Of a stretch of 15,211 bases of DNA, positions 7,043-12,711 are shown piece by piece. Source of the DNA: Frankiales bacterium (GTDB lineage: Bacteria; Actinomycetota; Actinomycetes; Mycobacteriales; SCTD01). The number at the start of each line of letters is the position of its first letter. Position 1 is the first letter of the stretch. Where the stretch lies: the NCBI GenBank assembly GCA_025464795.1, contig JAODNB010000243.1, positions 1-15,211 of the forward strand, read 5' to 3'. The position numbers were made by a program, and so were the translations under genes. Under the pieces are notes generated by a model. It searched no databases. It saw only the letters and a program-made list of their open reading frames with translations, and was not told where the DNA came from.

Positions 7043-7903
7043 GTGCCTCCCCGCAAGCCCTCTCCGGTGGGCTCTCACATCCCGGTCTCGGGCGGACTGG
7101 TCAAGGCACTCGGCTACGCGCAGGAGATCGGTGCCGCCGCGGTCCAGGTCTTCGTCTCCAACCCTCGGGGCTGGGCGCCGTCAGTCGGCGACCCGGCGAA
7201 GGACGAGGAGTTCCGCGGCCTGTGCGCGCAGCGATCGACGCCGGTGTTCGTGCACGCGCCGTACCTGGTGAACTTCGGCTCGCCCACCGAGGCGACCCTG
7301 AGGAAGTCCGTCGACGCGGTCGCCCACGCGATGCTGCGCGGCAACGCGATCGGCGCTCGAGGGGTCATCGTGCACGCGGGCAGTGCGGTCGCCGACGCCC
7401 ACCGGGACGAGGCGATGCAGCAGCTGCGCGAGCACCTGCTTCCCGTCCTCGACTCCCTGCCGGCGGACGGTCCACGGCTGCTCATCGAACCGACCTGCGG
7501 GAGCGGACAAGCGCTGGCCGCGACCGTGCAGGACCTCGGGCCCTACTTCGACCAGCTCGATCATCATCCGATGCTCGGGGTCTGCCTCGACACCTGCCAC
7601 GCCTTCGCTGCCGGCCATGACCTCGCCGCCCCGGGTGGCATGAAGAAGACCCTCGACGCGCTGGTCCGGGCGGTCGGTCGCGGTCGTCTCGGGCTCGTGC
7701 ACGCGAACGACAGCAAGGACCCGCTCGGGTCCTGCCGTGATCGGCACGAGGCGATAGGCATGGGCCGGATCGGCAAGGACCCCTTCGTCGAGCTGTTCCG
7801 CCACCCGGCCACCCGTGACGTCCCTGTCGTCGTGGAGACGCCCGGCGACGCCGCCAGCCACCGCCGCGACATCGAGCTCCTCTGCTCCCTTCGCGACGCA
7901 TGA
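7043..7903 (+). CDS. nfo: Deoxyribonuclease IV (AP endonuclease Nfo)
   Basis: Endonuclease IV cuts DNA 5' of abasic sites in base excision repair, using three zinc ions held in a TIM barrel. All nine expected metal ligands are present: H71 (FVHAPYLVN), H111 (VIVHAG), E149 (LLIEPT), D183 and H186 (CLDTCHAF), H220 (LVHANDSKD), D233 and H235 (CRDRHE) and E265 (VETPGD). I choose GTG 7043 (286 residues), because the family begins almost directly at the first strand (here VGSHIPV) and is about 285 long. The same frame is open to a GTG at 6992, which would add 17 poorly conserved residues, and neither start has a strong Shine-Dalgarno. The TGA overlaps the next ATG by 4 nt. Rare variant: EPTCGSG where many homologues have ENTAGQG. 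Confidence 0.95.
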   Translation: MPPRKPSPVGSHIPVSGGLVKALGYAQEIGAAAVQVFVSNPRGWAPSVGDPAKDEEFRGLCAQRSTPVFVHAPYLVNFGSPTEATLRKSVDAVAHAMLRGNAIGARGVIVHAGSAVADAHRDEAMQQLREHLLPVLDSLPADGPRLLIEPTCGSGQALAATVQDLGPYFDQLDHHPMLGVCLDTCHAFAAGHDLAAPGGMKKTLDALVRAVGRGRLGLVHANDSKDPLGSCRDRHEAIGMGRIGKDPFVELFRHPATRDVPVVVETPGDAASHRRDIELLCSLRDA

Positions 7904-8340
7904 GTGCGTTGTTGGGCGTGCTGCAGCTGACGGGGAAGGGCGGCAACGAGCTGTACGTCTTCGATGACGCCCTCGTCCGCGCCGCCACCGGCCTGAGCGC
8001 AGCCCTGCTCGGCGCGCTCGACGGCGCACGCAACGCCGAGGCCCTCATGAAAGCGGTGTCAGGGGACTCCCTCAGTGACAAGGGACCCGAGGAGATCGCA
8101 GCCCAGAGCCACGGGAACCGCCTCATCTGGCTGCGCAACGTGCAAGGCGCGGCCCTCACCCGCGGCCGCTGGTACAGCCCTGGCCGGCGCACCCTGGCCC
8201 TCACCGCCGTCAACGGGGAAGAGATCACCTTCGGGTGGCCGGGGGACGGGGCCACCCGTCCGCTGAACCACGACGCCTACGTGGTGGCGGTCCTCGAGCG
8301 GGCCCTCGGCGATCGGCTCGACAACCGCCTGGCGTCGTGA
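7900..8340 (+). CDS. Unrecognised conserved-looking protein, 146 residues
   Basis: I do not recognise this protein. It starts with an ATGA overlap onto nfo and ends with a GTGA overlap into the transporter gene, so it is very likely translated as part of that three-gene unit. It is soluble: no signal peptide, no long hydrophobic segment and no cysteines. Alternating strand-like segments (NRLIWLRNVQGAALTRG, RRTLALTAVNGEEITFGW) after a helical region, then a C-terminal helix (YVVAVLERALGDRL), vaguely recall bacterial PH-like domains, where a stretch of the form 'I-x-L-x-x-I-x-x-x-x-L-T-R-G' is common. That is a fold guess, not a family assignment. Codon use matches its neighbours. Confidence 0.8.
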   Translation: MSALLGVLQLTGKGGNELYVFDDALVRAATGLSAALLGALDGARNAEALMKAVSGDSLSDKGPEEIAAQSHGNRLIWLRNVQGAALTRGRWYSPGRRTLALTAVNGEEITFGWPGDGATRPLNHDAYVVAVLERALGDRLDNRLAS

Positions 8341-9209
8341 CGCGGCAGGCACCCACCCTGGCGCTGATCGGTGTGACGGCGATCTGGGGCTCGACGTTCG
8401 TCGTCGTCAAGGACGCGGTCGAGAAGATGCCGGTGACGGACTTCCTCACCTGGCGGTTCGCACTCGCCTCGCTGGCGATGCTGCTGATCCGCCCTCGGTC
8501 CGTCGCGCGGCTCGGACGCCCCGGACGTCGGGCGGGCGTGCTCCTCGGGCTGGCGCTCGCGGCCGGGTACCTGCTGCAGACGCTGGGCCTGGAGCGCACG
8601 TCCCCCGCGATCAGTGGCTTCATCACCGGCCTGTACGTGGCGCTCACCCCGATCGGTGCCGCCGTGCTGCTGCGGAGGCCTCCCGGCCGGACCGCCTGGC
8701 TCGCGGTCCTGCTGGCCACGGCCGGCCTGGCACTGCTCTCGCTGCACGGGTTCTCGATCGGGACCGGAGAGCTGCTCACCCTGGGCTGCGCCGTCGCCTT
8801 CACCTTCCACATCGTCGGTCTCGGGCGGTGGGCGAGCTCGCACGACGCGTTCGGACTGGCGGTCGTGCAGCTCCTCACGACCACGCTGCTGTGCGCGGTC
8901 GTGGCCGTGCCGGGCGGTCTCGCGGCTCCCCCCGACGCCTCGGTCTGGGGTGCGCTCGCCTTGACGGCCCTCGCCGCGACAGCTCTCGCGTTCGTCGTGC
9001 AGACCTGGGCCCAAGCACACCTCGCGCCCACGCGCGCCGCCGTCATCATGACGATGGAGCCTGTCTTCAGCGGGCTGTTCGCGGTCGCCCTCGCAGGTGA
9101 GGCCCTGGGACCGAAGACGCTCGCGGGTGCAGCACTCGTCCTGGCCGCGATGCTCATCACCGAGATCGGCCCGCACCCCGAACCCGTCGTCGCCAAGCTG
9201 GAGGTGTGA
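8337..9209 (+). CDS. EamA/DMT-superfamily transporter
   Basis: This is an integral membrane protein of 290 residues with two EamA halves of about five helices each (roughly 6-135 and 145-282), the drug/metabolite transporter layout. The first half opens with the characteristic LIGVTAIWGSTFVVVKDAVE and has LALAAGYLLQTLGLERTSPAISGFITGLYVALTPI. The second contains AHLAPTRAAVIMTMEPVFSGLFAV, the usual AP-x-E-P motif helix. Such proteins export amino acids, nucleotides or small metabolites, and the substrate cannot be told here. I choose GTG 8337, which overlaps the stop of the 146-residue gene by 4 nt (GTGA). The frame is open further upstream to 8235, but that part would be hydrophilic, out of family and fully inside the preceding gene. 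An aromatic amino acid attenuator follows directly, but it has its own promoter. Confidence 0.93.
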   Translation: MTRQAPTLALIGVTAIWGSTFVVVKDAVEKMPVTDFLTWRFALASLAMLLIRPRSVARLGRPGRRAGVLLGLALAAGYLLQTLGLERTSPAISGFITGLYVALTPIGAAVLLRRPPGRTAWLAVLLATAGLALLSLHGFSIGTGELLTLGCAVAFTFHIVGLGRWASSHDAFGLAVVQLLTTTLLCAVVAVPGGLAAPPDASVWGALALTALAATALAFVVQTWAQAHLAPTRAAVIMTMEPVFSGLFAVALAGEALGPKTLAGAALVLAAMLITEIGPHPEPVVAKLEV

Positions 9210-9217
9210 TGCCCTGC

Positions 9218-9223
9218 TACCGT
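9218..9223 (+). promoter_or_regulatory. -10 element for the aroF leader transcript
   Basis: TACCGT matches TAnnnT and ends 6 nt before the leader ATG at 9230. There is no Shine-Dalgarno for the leader peptide, so a leaderless leader transcript is expected, as is known for amino acid attenuators of other actinobacteria. A clear -35 is not visible. Confidence 0.48.
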
Positions 9224-9229
9224 CGCAGC

Positions 9230-9289
9230 ATGCAGGCACAGCGCTGGTATGGCTTTCCCGACCGGGACTCCCGGTCGGGTGCCGTCTGA
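9230..9289 (+). CDS. Aromatic amino acid leader peptide of the aroF attenuator
   Basis: This short frame encodes MQAQRWYGFPDRDSRSGAV followed by TGA: 19 residues. Trp6, Tyr7 and Phe9, the three aromatic end products of the shikimate pathway, cluster at 9245-9256, just before a strong hairpin. It lies between its own -10 element and a terminator, directly upstream of a DAHP synthase gene. The composition, position and RNA folds mark it as a regulatory leader whose translation rate senses charged aromatic tRNAs. It starts 6 nt after the -10 hexamer, so it is probably translated from a leaderless mRNA. The peptide itself is not expected to have a function. Confidence 0.85.
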   Translation: MQAQRWYGFPDRDSRSGAV

Positions 9290-9300
9290 CGCACCTGACC
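9257..9300 (+). promoter_or_regulatory. Mutually exclusive attenuator hairpins (segments 1:2 and 2:3)
   Basis: Hairpin A pairs CCCGACCGGG (9257-9266) with CCCGGTCGGG (9270-9279), a perfect 10-bp stem. Hairpin B pairs GGTCGGGTGC (9273-9282) with GCACCTGACC (9291-9300), 10 bp with one G-U. They share 9273-9279, so only one can form. When B forms, CCGGGACTC (9262-9270) is free to pair with GAGCCCCGG (9306-9314; 8 of 9), which disrupts the terminator. Inferred logic: a ribosome paused at Trp/Tyr codons blocks A, favours B plus the antiterminator and allows aroF transcription. A ribosome that reaches the stop codon masks B and lets the terminator form. Confidence 0.75.
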
Positions 9301-9305
9301 AGTAC

Positions 9306-9334
9306 GAGCCCCGGGCCCCTGCCCGGGGCTCTTT
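9306..9334 (+). terminator. Attenuator terminator upstream of aroF
   Basis: GAGCCCCGGGC (9306-9316) and GCCCGGGGCTC (9321-9331) form a perfect 11-bp GC-rich stem with a CCCT tetraloop, followed by TTTGCGTT. The U-run is short, as is common in high-G+C genomes. It lies between the leader peptide stop and the aroF Shine-Dalgarno (GAGGAG, 9342-9347), so it can only act as an attenuator for the gene ahead. Confidence 0.85.
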
Positions 9335-9355
9335 GCGTTGTGAGGAGAAGTCCAG

Positions 9356-10375
9356 ATGGTCGTCGTGATGAAGCCCGGTGCCGCACCGGAGGATGTCGAC
9401 GCGGTCGTGAGCCGCGTCGAGGCATCGGGCGGTTCCGCTTTCGTCAGCCGCGGGGTCCAGCGGACCATCGTCGGCCTGGTCGGTGACATCGCTGCGTTCC
9501 AGACGCTCAACCTCCGGGCGATGCCCGGCGTGGGAGAGGTCGTGCGGGTCTCCAAGCCGTACAAGCTGGTGAGCCGCGAGAACCACCCCGAGGCGACCAC
9601 GGTGTCGGTCGGTGGTGTGCCGATCGGACCGGACACCTTCACCCTCATCGCCGGTCCGTGCGCGGTCGAGACCCCCGAGCAGACGTTGCAGTCGGCACTG
9701 ATGGCCAAGGCCGCCGGAGCCACCCTGCTGCGCGGCGGCGCGTTCAAGCCACGGACCTCCCCGTACGCCTTCCAGGGACTGGGCGAGAAGGGGCTGCGGA
9801 TCCTCGCCGACGTCCGCGCGGAGACCGGCCTGCCCGTCGTGACCGAGGTCGTCGACGCCGCCGACGTGGCGCTCGTCGCGGAGTGGGCCGACATGCTCCA
9901 GGTCGGCACCCGCAACATGCAGAACTTCGCCCTCCTGCAGGCTGTCGGCTCCGCAGGCAGGCCCGTGATGCTGAAGCGCGGCATGACGGCCACCTACGAG
10001 GAGTGGCTGATGGCGGCGGAGTACATCGCGCAGCGAGGGAACCTCGACATCGTGCTCTGCGAGCGCGGCATCCGGACGTACGAGACGGCGACCCGCAACA
10101 CCCTCGACATCGCGGCCGTGCCGATGATGCACTCGCTCAGCCACCTGCCGGTCATCGTCGACCCGTCGCACTCCGGGGGGAAGCGAGAGCTCGTCGTCCC
10201 GCTGTCACGCGCGGCCATCGCAGCAGGTGCGGACGCGATCATCGTGGACGTGCACCCCGACCCGACGGCAGCGCTGTGCGACGGACCGCAGGCGCTCTAC
10301 GGAGACGATCTCGACGAGCTCGCCCGTGCCTGCCGGGAGCTGCCTCCGTTGGTCGGTCGCAGGCTCGTCAGCTAG
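9356..10375 (+). CDS. aroF: 3-deoxy-7-phosphoheptulonate synthase, type I-beta
   Basis: This enzyme condenses phosphoenolpyruvate and erythrose 4-phosphate to DAHP, the first step of aromatic amino acid synthesis. The 339-residue protein has an N-terminal ferredoxin-like (ACT-like) regulatory domain (about 1-70), then a TIM barrel, the layout of the Thermotoga maritima enzyme. Motifs include LIAGPCAVE, GGAFKPRTSPYAFQGLG, MLKRGM, CERGIRTYETATRNTLDI and IVDPSHSGGKR. Metal ligands align at the same numbers as in the Thermotoga protein: C102, H272 and D309. Position 298 is Asp (IVDVHPDP), where glutamate is the reference ligand. ATG 9356 follows GAGGAG at 8 nt. Expression is probably governed by the upstream Trp/Tyr/Phe attenuator. 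The stop codon shares CTAG with that of the convergent aldolase gene. Confidence 0.96.
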   Translation: MVVVMKPGAAPEDVDAVVSRVEASGGSAFVSRGVQRTIVGLVGDIAAFQTLNLRAMPGVGEVVRVSKPYKLVSRENHPEATTVSVGGVPIGPDTFTLIAGPCAVETPEQTLQSALMAKAAGATLLRGGAFKPRTSPYAFQGLGEKGLRILADVRAETGLPVVTEVVDAADVALVAEWADMLQVGTRNMQNFALLQAVGSAGRPVMLKRGMTATYEEWLMAAEYIAQRGNLDIVLCERGIRTYETATRNTLDIAAVPMMHSLSHLPVIVDPSHSGGKRELVVPLSRAAIAAGADAIIVDVHPDPTAALCDGPQALYGDDLDELARACRELPPLVGRRLVS

Positions 10376-11352
10376 AGCAGGCTCGCCATCACCTTTGCGG
10401 CGTGCTCGATGCCCGCGTCGTCGACGTCGAGGTGCACGACGGCTCGTGCCTTCGTCGGGCCGACGACGCCGATGAGCACGCCCTGCTCGCGCGCGGCTGC
10501 CGCATAGGCGCGGGCGTCGGGCACCGTCACGCTGACGATGTTGGTCTCAGGTGTGACGCCGACCTCGGCACCCAGCTGAGCCGCGCGCGCATGGTCCTCC
10601 GCGAGGCGATCGAGCTGGTGCTGCAGGGCGTAGAGGCCGCCCGCAGCGAGGATGCCCGCCTGGCGCATCCCCCCGCCGAGCCGCTTGCGCAGGGTCCTCG
10701 CCTCGGCTGCGCGCTCCTGGGTGGTAACCACGACGGAGCCGACGGGGGCGCCCAGGCCCTTCGACAGGCAGACGCTGAGGGAGTCGAACAGGCCGCCGTA
10801 GGTGGCGAGCGGCACGCCCGAGGCGATGTGCGCGTTCCAGATGCGAGCGCCGTCGCAGTGCAGCAGCACGCCGTTGCGGGTCGTGAGCTCCCGCAGCTGC
10901 TCGAGGACGGCGAGGGAGTGGACCAACCCACCGGAGCGGTTGTGGGTCTGCTCCACCGACACGGCCGCCGTGGGCACGGTCCCCCAGCCCTCCGGACGCA
11001 ACTGGTCCGCGACCGCGGCTGCGGTGAGCAGACCACCGCCGACCGTCCGGGACTGGATCCCGCCGTGCTGTGCGGCTCCCCCGTGCTCGTACGTCACGAC
11101 GTGCGCATCCGCGTCGCAGAGCAGCTCACCGGCGGGCGGCACGACCAGTCGCAGGCAGATCTGGTTGCCCATCGTGCCGCTCGGCACGAAGACCCCGGCC
11201 TCGTGCCCGAACAGCCCCGCGACGAGCTCCTCCAGGGCGTTGACGGTGGGGTCCTCGCCGTACACGTCGTCCCCGACCTCGGCGGCAGCCATGGCGGCTC
11301 GCATACCAGGAGTCGGGCGGGTCAGGGTGTCACTGCGCAGGTCGACGAGCAC
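10372..11352 (-). CDS. ltaE: Threonine aldolase-family PLP enzyme (low-specificity L-threonine aldolase)
   Basis: This PLP-dependent enzyme probably splits L-threonine or L-allo-threonine to glycine and acetaldehyde. It has 326 residues from the GTG at 11352, beginning MLVDLRSDTLTRPTPGMRAA, the family's N-terminal signature. Other features are GDDVYGEDPTVNALEE, VPSGTMGNQ (PLP phosphate site), ADAHVVTYE with the ring-stacking H84, HCDGARIWNA with D167, and the PLP lysine K198 in CLSKGLGAPVGS. The frame stays open well upstream, but that part overlaps the divergent gene and has no family similarity. TACCTT 7 nt before GTG 11352 indicates a leaderless transcript starting there. A GTG at 11370 would add six residues but lies upstream of that -10. 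Beta-eliminating lyases share the fold, so exact specificity is open. Confidence 0.93.
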   Translation of the reverse strand: MLVDLRSDTLTRPTPGMRAAMAAAEVGDDVYGEDPTVNALEELVAGLFGHEAGVFVPSGTMGNQICLRLVVPPAGELLCDADAHVVTYEHGGAAQHGGIQSRTVGGGLLTAAAVADQLRPEGWGTVPTAAVSVEQTHNRSGGLVHSLAVLEQLRELTTRNGVLLHCDGARIWNAHIASGVPLATYGGLFDSLSVCLSKGLGAPVGSVVVTTQERAAEARTLRKRLGGGMRQAGILAAGGLYALQHQLDRLAEDHARAAQLGAEVGVTPETNIVSVTVPDARAYAAAAREQGVLIGVVGPTKARAVVHLDVDDAGIEHAAKVMASLL

Positions 11353-11358
11353 GATGCC

Positions 11359-11365
11359 TAAGGTA
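11359..11365. promoter_or_regulatory. Overlapping divergent -10 elements (bidirectional promoter)
   Basis: TAAGGTA reads as TAAGGT on the plus strand (11359-11364, 6 nt before GTG 11371). On the minus strand it reads as TACCTT (11365-11360, 7 nt before GTG 11352). Both fit TAnnnT, and the whole gap between the two start codons is only 18 nt, with no Shine-Dalgarno on either side. Both genes are therefore likely leaderless and served by one symmetric core promoter. Confidence 0.6.
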
Positions 11366-11370
11366 GTCAC

Positions 11371-12711
11371 GTGCTGACCGCCGACGAGGTCCTGGGTGTG
11401 GTGCGGGTCCACGCCGACCGCGTCCACGACGCTGTGCGCCGCCTCGGTTGCGGCCCTGACGCGGCCGTCGAGGTGGTCGAGCAGAGCGCCCTGGACCTGG
11501 TGGACGCAGCCCGTCAGCCAGCTGCCGTCGGGGACCCGGTGGGGTGGTGGTTCGCTCGGGCCCGCACCCTCGGCCGCCAGCTGTCCGGCGGCGACGACGA
11601 CCTGCCGGTGGGCGGCGGAGTCCTCGGGGGCGACGACAACCAGACCCGGCTCGCTGAGGCACTCGAGCTGCGTCCGGAGCGCGAGCGCGCGGCCTTGTTG
11701 CTCCGCGACTCCTACGACCTGCCCGCGACCGCCGTCGGCACGGCCCTGGGCCTGGAGCCTGGCGCCGCCATGGACGTCGTGGGTGCCGCCCGGCTGGCCT
11801 TCCTCCCGACCCTGCTCGGTGGGACCGCACCGTCGCTGGCCGACCACGCCGCCGACCTCGGTGCCCTCGCCCGGCTCGCCGAAGGGGGCCAGCTCGCGGC
11901 CCGCGACGCGACCACCCGCCGGCACGTGCAGAGCTGCTCCCGCTGCGGTGACGCCGTCGACGCCATGGAGCGGGCCCGACGCCTGCTTACCGGCCTCACC
12001 GTCGTGGCCCTCCCCGACGTCGAGCGGGAGGCCCTGCTCGCGCGCGTGGAGGTCCGGGCGCGTCAGGTGCTGCCCGCTGCAGAGCCTGAGCCGGAGGTCT
12101 ACGACGACGAGGACTGGGAGGACGAGCCGCGCCGACGCTTCTCGGTCTCGCTCATGCTGCTCGGCGTTCTGGCGGCGATCGGCCTCGGCGTCGGGATCGG
12201 CGTGCTCGCCAGCCGCAACGGGGGCAGCAGCGGAGCAGCCGACCCGAGCACCCTGCCGCTCGTGACGCCGGCGCCGCGGCTCTCACTGGCCGCGGGACCT
12301 CCGGCCACCATCGCCCCGACCTTGGACCCTTCGCTATCACCGACCCCGAACGTCTTCACCATCACCCCGTCGCCGACCGTTGCCCCGACTGCGACCGCCA
12401 CGACGGCTACTGCCACCCCGACGATCACCGCCGAGCCCCTCACGCTGCTGCTCACCCCGTCCTCGGGGCCGAACAACAGCGACATCGTCGTGAACGGAAC
12501 AGGGTGGACGCCGGGCGCGATGGTGACGGTCGAGTACCTCCAGTCCGTGGGGAGCGCACCGGGTTCGCAGTCCACCGTCCAGGTCGACGAGCGGGGTCGC
12601 TTCACGACCACCGTGACGGCGCACGACACCCAGGGGATCCCCGGCGCTCACACCGTCCAGGCGAGCGACGGCCAGAACCAGGCGTCCGCGGAGTTCAACG
12701 CGACGTCGTAG
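11371..12711 (+). CDS. Single-chain sigma-like / anti-sigma zinc-finger / membrane protein with Ig-like ectodomain
   Basis: This protein has 446 residues and a mosaic layout. Residues 8-75 look like ECF sigma region 2 (VRVHADRVHDAVRRLG, then WWFARARTLGRQL). Residues 93-148 look like region 4 (EALELRPERERAALLLRDSYDLPATAVGTALGL), although the usual basic recognition helix is replaced by GAAMDVVGAARLAF. Residues 160-205 carry HxxxCxxC (H185, C189, C192), the anti-sigma zinc-finger motif. After an acidic linker (VYDDEDWEDE) and RRR comes one transmembrane helix at about 257-280. A Pro/Thr stalk (about 285-355) and an Ig-like domain (about 357-446, with VNGTGWTPGAMVTVEYLQS) would be outside. The domain calls are from motifs I can see, and the role as an envelope-sensing regulator is inference. 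GTG 11371 appears leaderless. The last 17 nt overlap the convergent aroG. Confidence 0.88.
   Translation: MLTADEVLGVVRVHADRVHDAVRRLGCGPDAAVEVVEQSALDLVDAARQPAAVGDPVGWWFARARTLGRQLSGGDDDLPVGGGVLGGDDNQTRLAEALELRPERERAALLLRDSYDLPATAVGTALGLEPGAAMDVVGAARLAFLPTLLGGTAPSLADHAADLGALARLAEGGQLAARDATTRRHVQSCSRCGDAVDAMERARRLLTGLTVVALPDVEREALLARVEVRARQVLPAAEPEPEVYDDEDWEDEPRRRFSVSLMLLGVLAAIGLGVGIGVLASRNGGSSGAADPSTLPLVTPAPRLSLAAGPPATIAPTLDPSLSPTPNVFTITPSPTVAPTATATTATATPTITAEPLTLLLTPSSGPNNSDIVVNGTGWTPGAMVTVEYLQSVGSAPGSQSTVQVDERGRFTTTVTAHDTQGIPGAHTVQASDGQNQASAEFNATS

Noticed and set aside
8235..8336. Upstream start for the EamA transporter
   Set aside because: The added part is Arg/Gly-rich and hydrophilic, out of keeping with the family start, and lies within the 146-residue gene. 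The GTGA overlap start is better.
8225..10171. A 648-codon minus-strand frame across the transporter, attenuator and aroF
   Set aside because: It crosses two well-identified plus-strand genes and an RNA regulator, and its sequence is compositionally typical of antisense shadow frames.
11353..11925. N-terminal extension of the threonine aldolase frame to 11925
   Set aside because: The extra 191 residues lie antisense to the sigma-like gene, lack family similarity and are upstream of the predicted -10 at 11365-11360.
12361..12440. Tandem DNA repeat in the ACCGCC/ACGACG-rich stretch of the sigma-like gene
   Set aside because: It is the coding sequence of a Pro/Thr/Ala stalk. The DNA period is irregular and does not form a true repeat array.
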